Position numbers and translations under genes: made by a program. A stretch of DNA of 41,029 bases from Tidjanibacter sp. (lineage in GTDB: Bacteria; Bacteroidota; Bacteroidia; Bacteroidales; Rikenellaceae): positions 1 to 41,029 of the forward strand of contig JAFTUI010000011.1 of NCBI GenBank assembly GCA_017466345.1, read 5' to 3'. Shown in pieces: positions 7,901 through 15,068 of the stretch (position 1 is its first letter; each line of letters starts with the position of its first letter). The notes under the pieces were generated by a model, which was not told where the DNA came from, ran no database searches, and worked only from the letters and a program-made list of their open reading frames with translations.

Positions 7901-8464
7901 TTAATGATTATGTTTTTCTCTTGTGGCAAGTCGGGCACGTGTCATCTGTTCGCGCACTCCCCCATTTTGCAGAAAGTCTTGTTTGTGCCTCTCTAAGAGG
8001 CGATAGAGTAGGTAATCGGTCTGGTAGATAAGGATTATCGCCATATTGGCAATGGTCTCGGCAGAACGCTCGGGAAGCAATGCACGATAGTAGGCAGAGT
8101 CGTTGTGTTCTCCACACACCTTGCGAGTACGGATGTATCGTTCATCGTCCTTGCTCCACTGGTCCAAGCCCCTTACACGCAAGTAGTCCTCATAGTCGGC
8201 GAGTAATTCTCGGAGGCTCGCTTTGGCTACATTAGTGAGTTTTATCTCCGTTTCGGTGGAGGTTACCGAGGCTGCTGCCCCCTCGGCAATATTCTGCTTG
8301 CCAGAGCGTGCAGCCTGCACCATTTGGTCTATGGTGCGGTCGTTTGCAGCGAGGAAATGGTGTGCGAAATAGTAGGTTATATCGTAGATGCACTCCGCTT
8401 TCTGATAGGCTATCAGTTCCTTGTAGTTGCCCTTCTGGGGGAGGAAAGTATTTAATTGATTCAT
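7901..8464 (-). CDS. Four-helix-bundle protein with suffix domain
   Basis: A 187-residue protein that fits the S23/four-helix-bundle family extended by the 'suffix' domain named in TIGR04258. The core segment is ELIAYQKAECIYDITYYFA, then DRTIDQMVQAARSGKQNIAEG, then KLTNVAKASLRELLADYEDY; these are amphipathic helices with the conserved RSG..NIAEG turn. The family is homologous to the Avd accessory protein of diversity-generating retroelements, but no reverse transcriptase is nearby and stand-alone members have no settled function. The last ~50 residues are basic and polar (REQMTRARLATREKHNH). TATCTTTG at 8494-8487 (minus) is a candidate -7 element. The gene is flanked by repeats on both sides. 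Confidence 0.85.
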   Translation of the reverse strand: MNQLNTFLPQKGNYKELIAYQKAECIYDITYYFAHHFLAANDRTIDQMVQAARSGKQNIAEGAAASVTSTETEIKLTNVAKASLRELLADYEDYLRVRGLDQWSKDDERYIRTRKVCGEHNDSAYYRALLPERSAETIANMAIILIYQTDYLLYRLLERHKQDFLQNGGVREQMTRARLATREKHNH

Positions 8465-8769
8465 AGCAGCAAGTCGTTGATTAAGGCAAAGATAGCAAAT
8501 AGGTCATTCTTAGCCAACTTTTCAAACAAGAAATTTGACCAATAAGTCATTAAAGTCCTTAAACACTTAGTCCAAAAAACGCCTTTTAGCGGAGGAAATT
8601 TTGTGCCAAACAAGAAGGCGACTCCGCACAGCGCTATCACATTCGAGTGCATAGTGTGTGGCGAGTAGTAGGCGCACAAGAAAACTCCCTCCGCAGTTTA
8701 CTAAACGTAAATGAGGAGGGAGTTTATCGCAGTGCAACGACCTAATCGTCCACAATATGCGCTCGAATT
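8465..8769. other. Intergenic region with promoter motif and structured repeat E2
   Basis: No gene. The minus-strand -7 motif TATCTTTG (8494-8487) probably serves the four-helix-bundle gene. 8545-8566 carries TTAAAGTCC-type repeats. 8575-8745 is structured repeat copy E2, whose best part is described separately. Confidence 0.7.
8682..8725. repeat. Structured repeat E2 core hairpin
   Basis: Perfect 11-bp outer stem (8682-8692 with 8715-8725, AAACTCCCTCC/GGAGGGAGTTT). Inside it are GCA, an inner stem GTTTAC/GTAAAT (8696-8701 with 8707-8712), a 5-base loop, and GA on the 3' side. The layout is identical to 20460-20503, which has different but equally complementary outer arms. Confidence 0.9.
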
Positions 8770-9648
8770 TTAGAATTTGACAAGCAAACCAATACCCGCC
8801 ACCTCCTGAATCTGCAAGCAGGGGTGTGCCGAACCATCGGGTTGGGGGATGCTGATGTTGTCATCGTAGATCATATGGAAGTTGGCGTTTGCCGAGAGCC
8901 ACTTATTAATCTTCAAGTCGAAGCGTACAGTCCAGTCAACATCCACATTCTGGGGTTTGTCGAGGAAGTTGGAGAAGAGGTTTAGACGGGTATAGCCCGA
9001 AAGGTCGCCCCAAATGGTACCCTTAGCCTCAATCTTCACGTTACCACCAAACTCGTGGCGGGTGGAGGTACCATCCAAGCCGTAGATGGGTTGCAGAGCC
9101 TCCTCGGTGACCACCGTAGCCTTCCACGTTGCGGGCGAGGCGTTGACCGACAGCCAAGCCTTAGGGTTCCACTCCACACCAAGACCGCCACTGAAATAGG
9201 CAGGAGCCATAAAGCCCGAAGTCTGTTTGTAGCCGCCCTCAGGGAGTGCCACAGCGTAATCATAGCCGTTGGCAAACTGGGTGTTGAATTTCAGCAGAGC
9301 CGAAACGTAGAGGTTGTCGTAGACCTTCTGACCATAGGACGAGGAGAGATAAATCTTGTCGTTGGTCTTGCGCATACCGTTGCTCTCGGTGCGGTTAAGA
9401 CCATACGCCAACTCCAAGCGGTTCTGCCACAGCGAGGAGCCCTTCTTATAGTCGACCGAGTAGTTGAATTGGAAGTCGGCTGCCACGCTGGGGTCGCCAC
9501 CGGCTGCCCAATTCGTAAGAGTCATCTGCGAGCCCGTGATGCCTGCGCTACCTGCCATAGTCCAAGGCGAAGGTTCGGTAGTGGGTTCCTCTGCAAAGAG
9601 CGACACACTCACCGCAATAGCCAAAATTGAGAGTAAAATTTTCTTCAT
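8770..9648 (-). CDS. DUF3078-like outer-membrane protein
   Basis: A 292-residue secreted protein with a signal peptide (MKKILLSILAIAVSVSLFA, cleavage before EEP). The mature part alternates short beta-strands and ends in aromatic GIGLLVKF, typical of an outer-membrane barrel. The segment WAAGGDPSVAADFQFNYSVDYKKG and the strand pattern match what I know of DUF3078. Its role is unknown. The reading frame stays open upstream to 9711, but the ATG at 9648 begins the signal peptide and lies ~40 bases after a -7 motif, so it is the chosen start. The gene diverges from rnpB. Confidence 0.85.
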   Translation of the reverse strand: MKKILLSILAIAVSVSLFAEEPTTEPSPWTMAGSAGITGSQMTLTNWAAGGDPSVAADFQFNYSVDYKKGSSLWQNRLELAYGLNRTESNGMRKTNDKIYLSSSYGQKVYDNLYVSALLKFNTQFANGYDYAVALPEGGYKQTSGFMAPAYFSGGLGVEWNPKAWLSVNASPATWKATVVTEEALQPIYGLDGTSTRHEFGGNVKIEAKGTIWGDLSGYTRLNLFSNFLDKPQNVDVDWTVRFDLKINKWLSANANFHMIYDDNISIPQPDGSAHPCLQIQEVAGIGLLVKF

Positions 9649-9687
9649 AGTCGTATGATTTTTATTTTGATTATAATTTCTCTGTCG

Positions 9688-9719
9688 CAAAGATATACAT
9701 TTAATTCTCAATTCTCAAT
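9688..9719 (-). promoter_or_regulatory. Promoter of the DUF3078-like gene
   Basis: On the minus strand TATCTTTG (9695-9688) is preceded by ATTG (9719-9716) at 20 bases. The -33 half falls inside the AATTGAG-type array at 9700-9737. Confidence 0.65.
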
Positions 9720-9737
9720 TTTCAATTCTCAATTTTT
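9700..9737. repeat. AATTGAG-type 7-bp array (reverse orientation)
   Basis: About four units of CTCAATT/TTCAATT fill the space between two divergent promoters and overlap the -33 regions of both. Confidence 0.85.
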
Positions 9738-9750
9738 ATAGGTACTTTTG
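9720..9750 (+). promoter_or_regulatory. Promoter of rnpB
   Basis: TTTC (9720-9723), 19 bases, TACTTTTG (9743-9750). The RNA's first paired base, at 9756, lies six bases after the -7 element, as expected for a start site. Confidence 0.75.
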
Positions 9751-9755
9751 TCGGC

Positions 9756-10167
9756 GTGTTTGGCGTGGGGGTTTAGTCGCTGCCTCCCTTTGGGGAGGGA
9801 GAGGAAAGTCCGAGCAACACAGAGCACCGTACTTCCTAACAGAAAGTTGTCGGCAACGGCAAGGTTCAAGGTAACAGAAAACAACCGCCCCGCAAGGGGT
9901 AAGGGTGAAAAGGCGGGGTAAGAGCCCACCGCTCGTGTGGCAACACTTTGAGGTCAGTACCACCTACGGGTTGCAAGTTCAAGTATATCGACAGTATGTA
10001 GGGTTGCTCGCCCGATGTCGAGGGGTAGAACGCTACTTTTTAGCCTGCGTGTGAGCGCAGTGTATAGATTAATGACTAAAACCGCCCATCTGCAAGGAGA
10101 AGGCTCTGCGTAGCCTCTCCGAGGATGCAAGCGGTACAGAACTCGGCTTATACCCCGCACCAAACAC
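9756..10167 (+). ncRNA. rnpB: RNase P RNA, bacterial class A
   Basis: A ~412-base catalytic RNA that removes 5' leaders from pre-tRNAs. The universal conserved blocks are present: GAGGAAAGTCCGAGCA near the 5' end, ACAGAAAACAACCGCC and GGTAAGGGTGAAAAGG in the middle, GTAAGAGCCCACCG, and CAGAACTCGGCTTATA near the 3' end. P1 pairs GTGTTTGG (9756-9763) with CCAAACAC (10160-10167), which fixes both ends. P1 is followed directly by a T-run and probably forms part of the terminator. Protein ORFs that can be drawn across this region are accidental. Confidence 0.97.
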
Positions 10168-10199
10168 TTTTTTCTGAATTGAAAATTGAAAATTAAAAA

Positions 10200-11420
10200 T
10201 TGAAAATTAATCCGCTCAACATAGAATCATTCGACTACGAGTTGCCCGATGAGAGAATTGCAAAGTTCCCTCTCGCGGAGCGTGACCACTCCAAACTTTT
10301 GGTATGGAGGGAGGGCACCATTGCCGAGCGCAGGTTCTACAATCTGGGCGAGGAGTTGCCCGAGGGAGCATTGCTCGTCTTTAATAACACCAAGGTATTC
10401 CGCGCAAGGCTCATTATGCACAAGCCCAGCGGCGCACGCTTGGAGGTCTTCTGCTTGGAGCCTCACGCACCTGCCGACTACGAGAATGCCTTTTCGGCAA
10501 GGGGCGAGAGTCAATGGCGTTGCCTTGTGGGCGGCTTGAAGAAGTGGAAGGAGGGCGCACTTGTCATCGACTTCGAGATGAATGGCAAGCCTTGCCGTTT
10601 GGAGGCTTATCGTGGCGAGCAGATAGACAAAGCGCACGTTGTGACCTTCCGTTGGGATGCAGACGCCACCTTTGGCGAGATTATAGAGCACCTCGGCAGG
10701 ATACCCATACCGCCCTACCTCAACCGCGAGTGTCAGGAGATTGACAACACTCGCTATCAGACGGTCTATTCGCGCATCGAGGGCTCGGTGGCGGCTCCTA
10801 CGGCAGGACTTCACTTCACACCCCGACTGATTGAGGAGTTGCACACAAGGGGCATCCAAACCTCGGAGGTTACGCTTCACGTTGGCGCAGGCACCTTCCT
10901 GCCCGTCAAGGAGAGCGATGCCTCGCTCCACACGATGCACACCGAGCATTTTGTGGTGGAGAGAGCCACACTCCATAGGCTCATTGCCAACGTGGGGCAC
11001 ATCTTCTCGGTGGGCACTACCAGCACCCGCACCATAGAGTCGCTCTCGGCACTCGGATGGAGAGTCGTGCAGTGCGGCTCGCCCGAGGCAGAGAGAGTAG
11101 TTGGTCAGTGGGAGATATACGACATTCCGAGCGAGAAGAGTGGCAAAGAACTGCTCACAGCACTCGCCGATTGGATGGAGCGCGAGGGTATTGAACACCT
11201 CTCGGCTGCCACCCAAATTATGATAACACCCTTCTACCGCTTCCGCATCATAGATGGTCTTGTGACCAACTTCCACCAGCCCAAGAGCACCCTATTGCTC
11301 CTGATTTCGGCTATTGTGGGCGAGGAGTGGCGCAACATCTACCGCTACGCTATGGAGAACGATTTCAGGTTCCTCTCCTACGGCGATAGTTCGTTGCTCT
11401 TCGTGCCGAAGCAATTTTGA
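10200..11420 (+). CDS. queA: S-adenosylmethionine:tRNA ribosyltransferase-isomerase
   Basis: A 406-residue enzyme that transfers and isomerises the ribosyl group of S-adenosylmethionine onto preQ1-tRNA to give epoxyqueuosine. It starts in the family style (FDYELPDERIAKFPLAERDHSKLL), with VFNNTKVFRARL, PPYLNRE, SVAAPTAGLHFT, LHVGAGTFLPV and TNFHQPKSTLLLL, all conserved in QueA. It is ~50 residues longer than the E. coli enzyme because of insertions. The start is TTG at 10200: an in-frame TAA lies two codons upstream and the next ATG is ~70 codons in, inside the domain. The TTG is embedded in AATTGAA repeats. It leads the run queA-ygiQ-dnaB. Confidence 0.95.
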   Translation: MKINPLNIESFDYELPDERIAKFPLAERDHSKLLVWREGTIAERRFYNLGEELPEGALLVFNNTKVFRARLIMHKPSGARLEVFCLEPHAPADYENAFSARGESQWRCLVGGLKKWKEGALVIDFEMNGKPCRLEAYRGEQIDKAHVVTFRWDADATFGEIIEHLGRIPIPPYLNRECQEIDNTRYQTVYSRIEGSVAAPTAGLHFTPRLIEELHTRGIQTSEVTLHVGAGTFLPVKESDASLHTMHTEHFVVERATLHRLIANVGHIFSVGTTSTRTIESLSALGWRVVQCGSPEAERVVGQWEIYDIPSEKSGKELLTALADWMEREGIEHLSAATQIMITPFYRFRIIDGLVTNFHQPKSTLLLLISAIVGEEWRNIYRYAMENDFRFLSYGDSSLLFVPKQF

Positions 11421-11448
11421 ATTTTGAATTTTGCATTTTGAATTCCAA

Positions 11449-13209
11449 ATGTCACGTTTCCTTCCAACATCCGCCAAAGAGGTCGAGGCTCTCGGCTGGG
11501 ACTACATAGATGTCATTCTCTTTTCGGGCGATGCCTACATCGACCACCCCTCGTTTGGCATTGCTGTCATAGGCAGGATATTGGAGGCAGAGGGCTATCG
11601 TGTGGCGGTAGTTCCTCAGCCCAATTGGAGGGACGACCTGAGGGACTTCAAGAAGTTGGGTGCTCCGAGGCTCTTTTTTGGTGTGTCGGCAGGCTCTATG
11701 GACTCTATGGTCAATCACTATACGGCTGCCAAACGCCTGCGCCACGATGACGCCTACACCCCCGGAGGTGCTTTCGGTTTCCGCCCCGACTATGCCGTAA
11801 GAACCTACACCCGAATACTCAAACAGCTCTATCCCCATACGCCCGTCATCATTGGCGGTATTGAGGCTTCGCTTCGTAGGCTTACCCACTACGACTATTG
11901 GAGCGATGGTCTTATGCCCTCTATTCTTGTGGAGAGCGGCGCAGACCTTCTGATGTATGGTATGGGCGACAGAAGCATTATTGAGGTTGCTAAGGCTCTT
12001 AAAAACGGCTACAATGCCAAACTACTACGCAAACTCCCTCAGGTGGGCTTTGTTGCCGACAAGGAGTATGTGGAGCGGCTGCCCAAGGAGAGTACCATCG
12101 TGATGCACTCTTTCGAGGAGTGCCAGAGGAGCAAAGACGCCTTCGGAGAGAACTTCGTGAGGATGGAGGTTGAGAGCAACCGAATGGAGCAGACCAAGAC
12201 CATTGTGGAGCCTACGGGTGGCAAATATGTGGTCATAAATCCTCCCTACGAGCAGATGACCACCGAGCAGTTGGACCATAGTTTCGACCTGCCCTACACT
12301 CGCCTACCCCACCCCCGCTATAAGGACAAAACAATCCCCGCCTATGAGATGATTAAGCACTCGGTAAATATCCACCGAGGCTGCTTTGGCGGTTGTTCGT
12401 TCTGCACCATTTCGGCACATCAGGGCAAGTTTGTAACCTCGCGTAGTGAACGTAGCATCCTTGCCGAGATTGAGAAAGTTAAACTCCTGCCCGACTTCAA
12501 GGGCTACCTCTCGGATGTGGGCGGTCCCTCGGCAGATATGTACCGCTTGGGAGGTAAGAATACCGACCTATGCCGCAAGTGTGTGCGCCCCTCGTGCCTC
12601 ACGCCCAAGGTGTGCCCCAACCTCAACCGCGACCTTTCGCCTCTTCTCGACCTCTACCGCAAGGTGCGCGAGGTGAAGGGCATCAAAAAGGCGTTCATAG
12701 GTAGCGGCATACGCTACGACATACCCGATGATGGCGGCAGGTATATGAGGGAGGTAATACTGAATCACACCTCGGGACGTCTGAAAGTGGCACCCGAGCA
12801 TACCGAGCCTCACGTTCTCAGGCTGATGCGCAAACCTCTCTGGGAGGAGTTCGAGAAGTTGCACACTTTCTTCCATAGAGTATGTAGGGAAAACTCGCTA
12901 AAATACCAACTCATACCCTACTTTATCTCCTCGCACCCGGGTTGCAGGGAGGAGGATATGAAAAAGTTATCAACAAAGACTCGCGCCCTAAATCTTATGA
13001 CCGAGCAGGTGCAGGACCTCACACCCACGCCTATGACGCTCTCCTCGGTGATGTTCTACACGGGCAAGAACCCCTATACGGGAGATGATGTCTATGTTGC
13101 TAACAGCCGAGAGGAGAAATGTCAGCAAAAAAGTTATTTCTTTCGGGGCAAAAAAGTTGAAAACCGAGGCAAAAAGAGTACCTTTGACCAGAAGAAACGA
13201 AGAAAATAG
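11449..13209 (+). CDS. YgiQ family radical SAM protein
   Basis: A 586-residue radical SAM protein. The FeS motif is C312-x3-C316-x2-C319 in GCFGGCSFCTISAHQG, as in YgiQ proteins. The N-terminal ~190 residues (LGWDYIDVILFSGDAYIDHP) form the family's B12-binding-like region, and YFISSHPGCREEDM and NPYTGDDVYV near the C-terminus are diagnostic. The biochemical role of the family is not established. The ATG at 11449 (MSRFLPTS) fits the family start; the frame extends six codons further to a TTG within a TTTTGAA array. The C-terminus is a basic tail rich in Lys and Arg. dnaB begins six bases after the stop. Confidence 0.94.
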   Translation: MSRFLPTSAKEVEALGWDYIDVILFSGDAYIDHPSFGIAVIGRILEAEGYRVAVVPQPNWRDDLRDFKKLGAPRLFFGVSAGSMDSMVNHYTAAKRLRHDDAYTPGGAFGFRPDYAVRTYTRILKQLYPHTPVIIGGIEASLRRLTHYDYWSDGLMPSILVESGADLLMYGMGDRSIIEVAKALKNGYNAKLLRKLPQVGFVADKEYVERLPKESTIVMHSFEECQRSKDAFGENFVRMEVESNRMEQTKTIVEPTGGKYVVINPPYEQMTTEQLDHSFDLPYTRLPHPRYKDKTIPAYEMIKHSVNIHRGCFGGCSFCTISAHQGKFVTSRSERSILAEIEKVKLLPDFKGYLSDVGGPSADMYRLGGKNTDLCRKCVRPSCLTPKVCPNLNRDLSPLLDLYRKVREVKGIKKAFIGSGIRYDIPDDGGRYMREVILNHTSGRLKVAPEHTEPHVLRLMRKPLWEEFEKLHTFFHRVCRENSLKYQLIPYFISSHPGCREEDMKKLSTKTRALNLMTEQVQDLTPTPMTLSSVMFYTGKNPYTGDDVYVANSREEKCQQKSYFFRGKKVENRGKKSTFDQKKRRK

Positions 13210-13215
13210 TATACA

Positions 13216-14823
13216 ATGGCAAACGAAACACGATACAAAAAGGGGAAAAACGAAGAGGCATACAAGGCTGTAACCGAAGTACAAGGCAGGGTATTGCCCC
13301 ACGCCTTAGACCTCGAAGAGGCTGTACTCGGTGCACTGATGCTCGAAAAGGATGGTATCATCACCGTTCAGGACTACCTTTCGGGGGCAGCTTTTTATAG
13401 CGAGGCTCACCGCATAGTCTATGAGGCAATAGAGCGACTCTCGCAGGAACTCAAACCCATCGACCTTCTGACCGTCACCGAGAAACTCAAACAAGAGGGA
13501 CAACTCAAAGCCATTGGCGGTGCTCCTTTTCTTGCACGACTGACACAGAAGGTGGCTTCGGCTGCCAACCTCGAATACCACGCCACGATTGTGGCTCAGA
13601 AATATGTACAGAGGGAACTCATACGCGCCTCAGACGAGATTCTGCAACGCTCGTTTGACGAGTCGAAAGACCTTTCGGACCTGCTGAACTTTGCCGAGCA
13701 GGAGATTTTCAAGGTTGCCGAAGGTCACATCTCCAAGGAGGTGCAGTCTTCGAGCAACATCCTCAGGGAAACTATGCGACTGATTGAGGAGGCGAGCAAG
13801 AAGGGTGGCAAGATTAACGGAGTGCCTACGGGCTTCCGCGACTTGGACAAACTGACGCTCGGCTGGCAGCCCTCGGATATGATTATCATTGCTGCACGTC
13901 CCTCGATGGGTAAGACCGCCTTTGTGCTCTCTATGGCTCGCAACATTGCAGTGGATGAGCAAAAGCCCGTTGCCTTCTTCTCGTTGGAGATGAGCGCAAC
14001 GCAACTTATGATGCGTCTGTTGGTGGCAGAGGCTCAGCTCGACTCGCGCGATGTGCGTAGTGGTAGGCTTACTCCCGAGCAATGGTCGCACTTGGAGAAG
14101 TCGGCAAAACCCCTCTCGGAGGCTCCTTTGTTCATTGACGACACACCCGCACTGCCCGTTACGGAGTTCCGCTCGAAGGTGCGCAAACTCAAAGCACAGC
14201 ACGACATCCAACTTGTCATCATCGACTACCTGCAACTTATGACGGGTCCTCAGGATACCAAAGGCAACCGCGAGCAAGAGGTGGCATACATCTCGCGCAC
14301 GCTCAAAGCCATTGCCAAGGAGCTCAACATACCCATCATCGCCCTCTCGCAGCTCAACCGTTCGGTGGAGTCGCAGGGAGGTAGCAAACGTCCTCAGCTC
14401 TCCAATCTTCGCGAGAGTGGCGCCATCGAGCAGGATGCCGATATTGTTGCCTTCATCCACCGTCCCGAATACTACGGACTTATGCAGTTGGAGGACGGCA
14501 CTACAACCAAAAACCTTGCTGAGATTATCGTTGCCAAGCACCGTAATGGTGCTACGGACACCATCCGTATGAAGTTCCTCAACGACTTTGCACAGTTCTG
14601 CGACTTCGATCCGCTTGCCGGAGGCGGTTTCTCGGGCGAGAAGGAGTTTGGTAGTGCGATAGATGGCGGAGGCTTTGAGATGGCTGGCGGTGGAGGCTTT
14701 GGCGGTGGCGGAGGTTTTGCCTCGGCAGCCGATGATTTCGCCCTGCCTCCAAGCCCTACGGGTGCTGACGGCTCGAAGGCAAGGGGCTCAGCAATGAGCA
14801 CCTCGGAGGAGGCACCTTTTTAG
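13216..14823 (+). CDS. dnaB: Replicative DNA helicase DnaB
   Basis: A 535-residue hexameric helicase. Residues ~25-125 form the N-terminal collar domain (LPHALDLEEAVLGALML). The RecA-like motor has Walker A ARPSMGKTAF (K233), Walker B VIIDYLQLM (334-342), the SLEMS motif and LRESGAIEQDADIVAFIHR with the arginine finger. After residue ~465 a Gly-rich disordered tail leads to the final residues SEEAPF, which resemble the acidic-hydrophobic tip of SSB. The short gap after ygiQ suggests a shared transcript. The stop codon runs straight into an AATTGAG array. Confidence 0.97.
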   Translation: MANETRYKKGKNEEAYKAVTEVQGRVLPHALDLEEAVLGALMLEKDGIITVQDYLSGAAFYSEAHRIVYEAIERLSQELKPIDLLTVTEKLKQEGQLKAIGGAPFLARLTQKVASAANLEYHATIVAQKYVQRELIRASDEILQRSFDESKDLSDLLNFAEQEIFKVAEGHISKEVQSSSNILRETMRLIEEASKKGGKINGVPTGFRDLDKLTLGWQPSDMIIIAARPSMGKTAFVLSMARNIAVDEQKPVAFFSLEMSATQLMMRLLVAEAQLDSRDVRSGRLTPEQWSHLEKSAKPLSEAPLFIDDTPALPVTEFRSKVRKLKAQHDIQLVIIDYLQLMTGPQDTKGNREQEVAYISRTLKAIAKELNIPIIALSQLNRSVESQGGSKRPQLSNLRESGAIEQDADIVAFIHRPEYYGLMQLEDGTTTKNLAEIIVAKHRNGATDTIRMKFLNDFAQFCDFDPLAGGGFSGEKEFGSAIDGGGFEMAGGGGFGGGGGFASAADDFALPPSPTGADGSKARGSAMSTSEEAPF

Positions 14824-14856
14824 AATTGAGAATTGAGAGTTGAGAGTTGAAAATTA
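14823..14856. repeat. AATTGAG 7-bp array after dnaB
   Basis: Nearly five units of AATTGAG/AGTTGAG begin within one base of the dnaB stop codon and lead into repeat A1. Confidence 0.88.
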
Positions 14857-14859
14857 ATG

Positions 14860-15060
14860 GCGGGTGTGCGAGCGTAACGCAGAAATTGCCCACAGAGCGT
14901 AGCCGCCAAAACAAGAAGTACAAACTTAACACAGAACAGCGGGTGCGATATGTGAGGTAAGTTCAAGGCTTGCGATGGGCGAGAAAACGGAGTTTGCTCC
15001 TCGCAAATGAGGATTTCGAGCACAAGCATAACGCAGAAATTGCCCACAGAGCGCAGCCGC
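14860..15060. repeat. Dispersed repeat A1 (partial plus full unit)
   Basis: A partial unit (14860-14909) and a full unit (14938-15060) share the ending AACGCAGAAATTGCCCACAG and GCGCAGCCGC. The full unit opens with AGCGGGTGCGATATGTGAGG and contains the core hairpin GTTTGC (14992-14997), TCCTC, GCAAAT (15003-15008). The two-part layout recurs at 27081-27283. The 3' end lies only 8 bases from the comM start codon, so the repeat forms most of its leader. No other gene lies in the dnaB-comM gap. Confidence 0.88.
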
Positions 15061-15068
15061 ACAAAGTT

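Noticed and set aside
7901-8464. Diversity-generating retroelement, because of the Avd-like four-helix bundle
   Set aside because: No reverse transcriptase or template/variable repeat pair was seen in the flanks; the protein fits the stand-alone suffix-domain family.
9729-10163. Several minus-strand ORFs of 66-75 codons
   Set aside because: They run antisense to RNase P RNA, whose conserved blocks explain the sequence.
14820-15062. Minus-strand ORF of 80 codons, similar to one at 27109-27291
   Set aside because: It lies wholly in a dispersed repeat with conserved hairpins; kept only as an observation in the findings.
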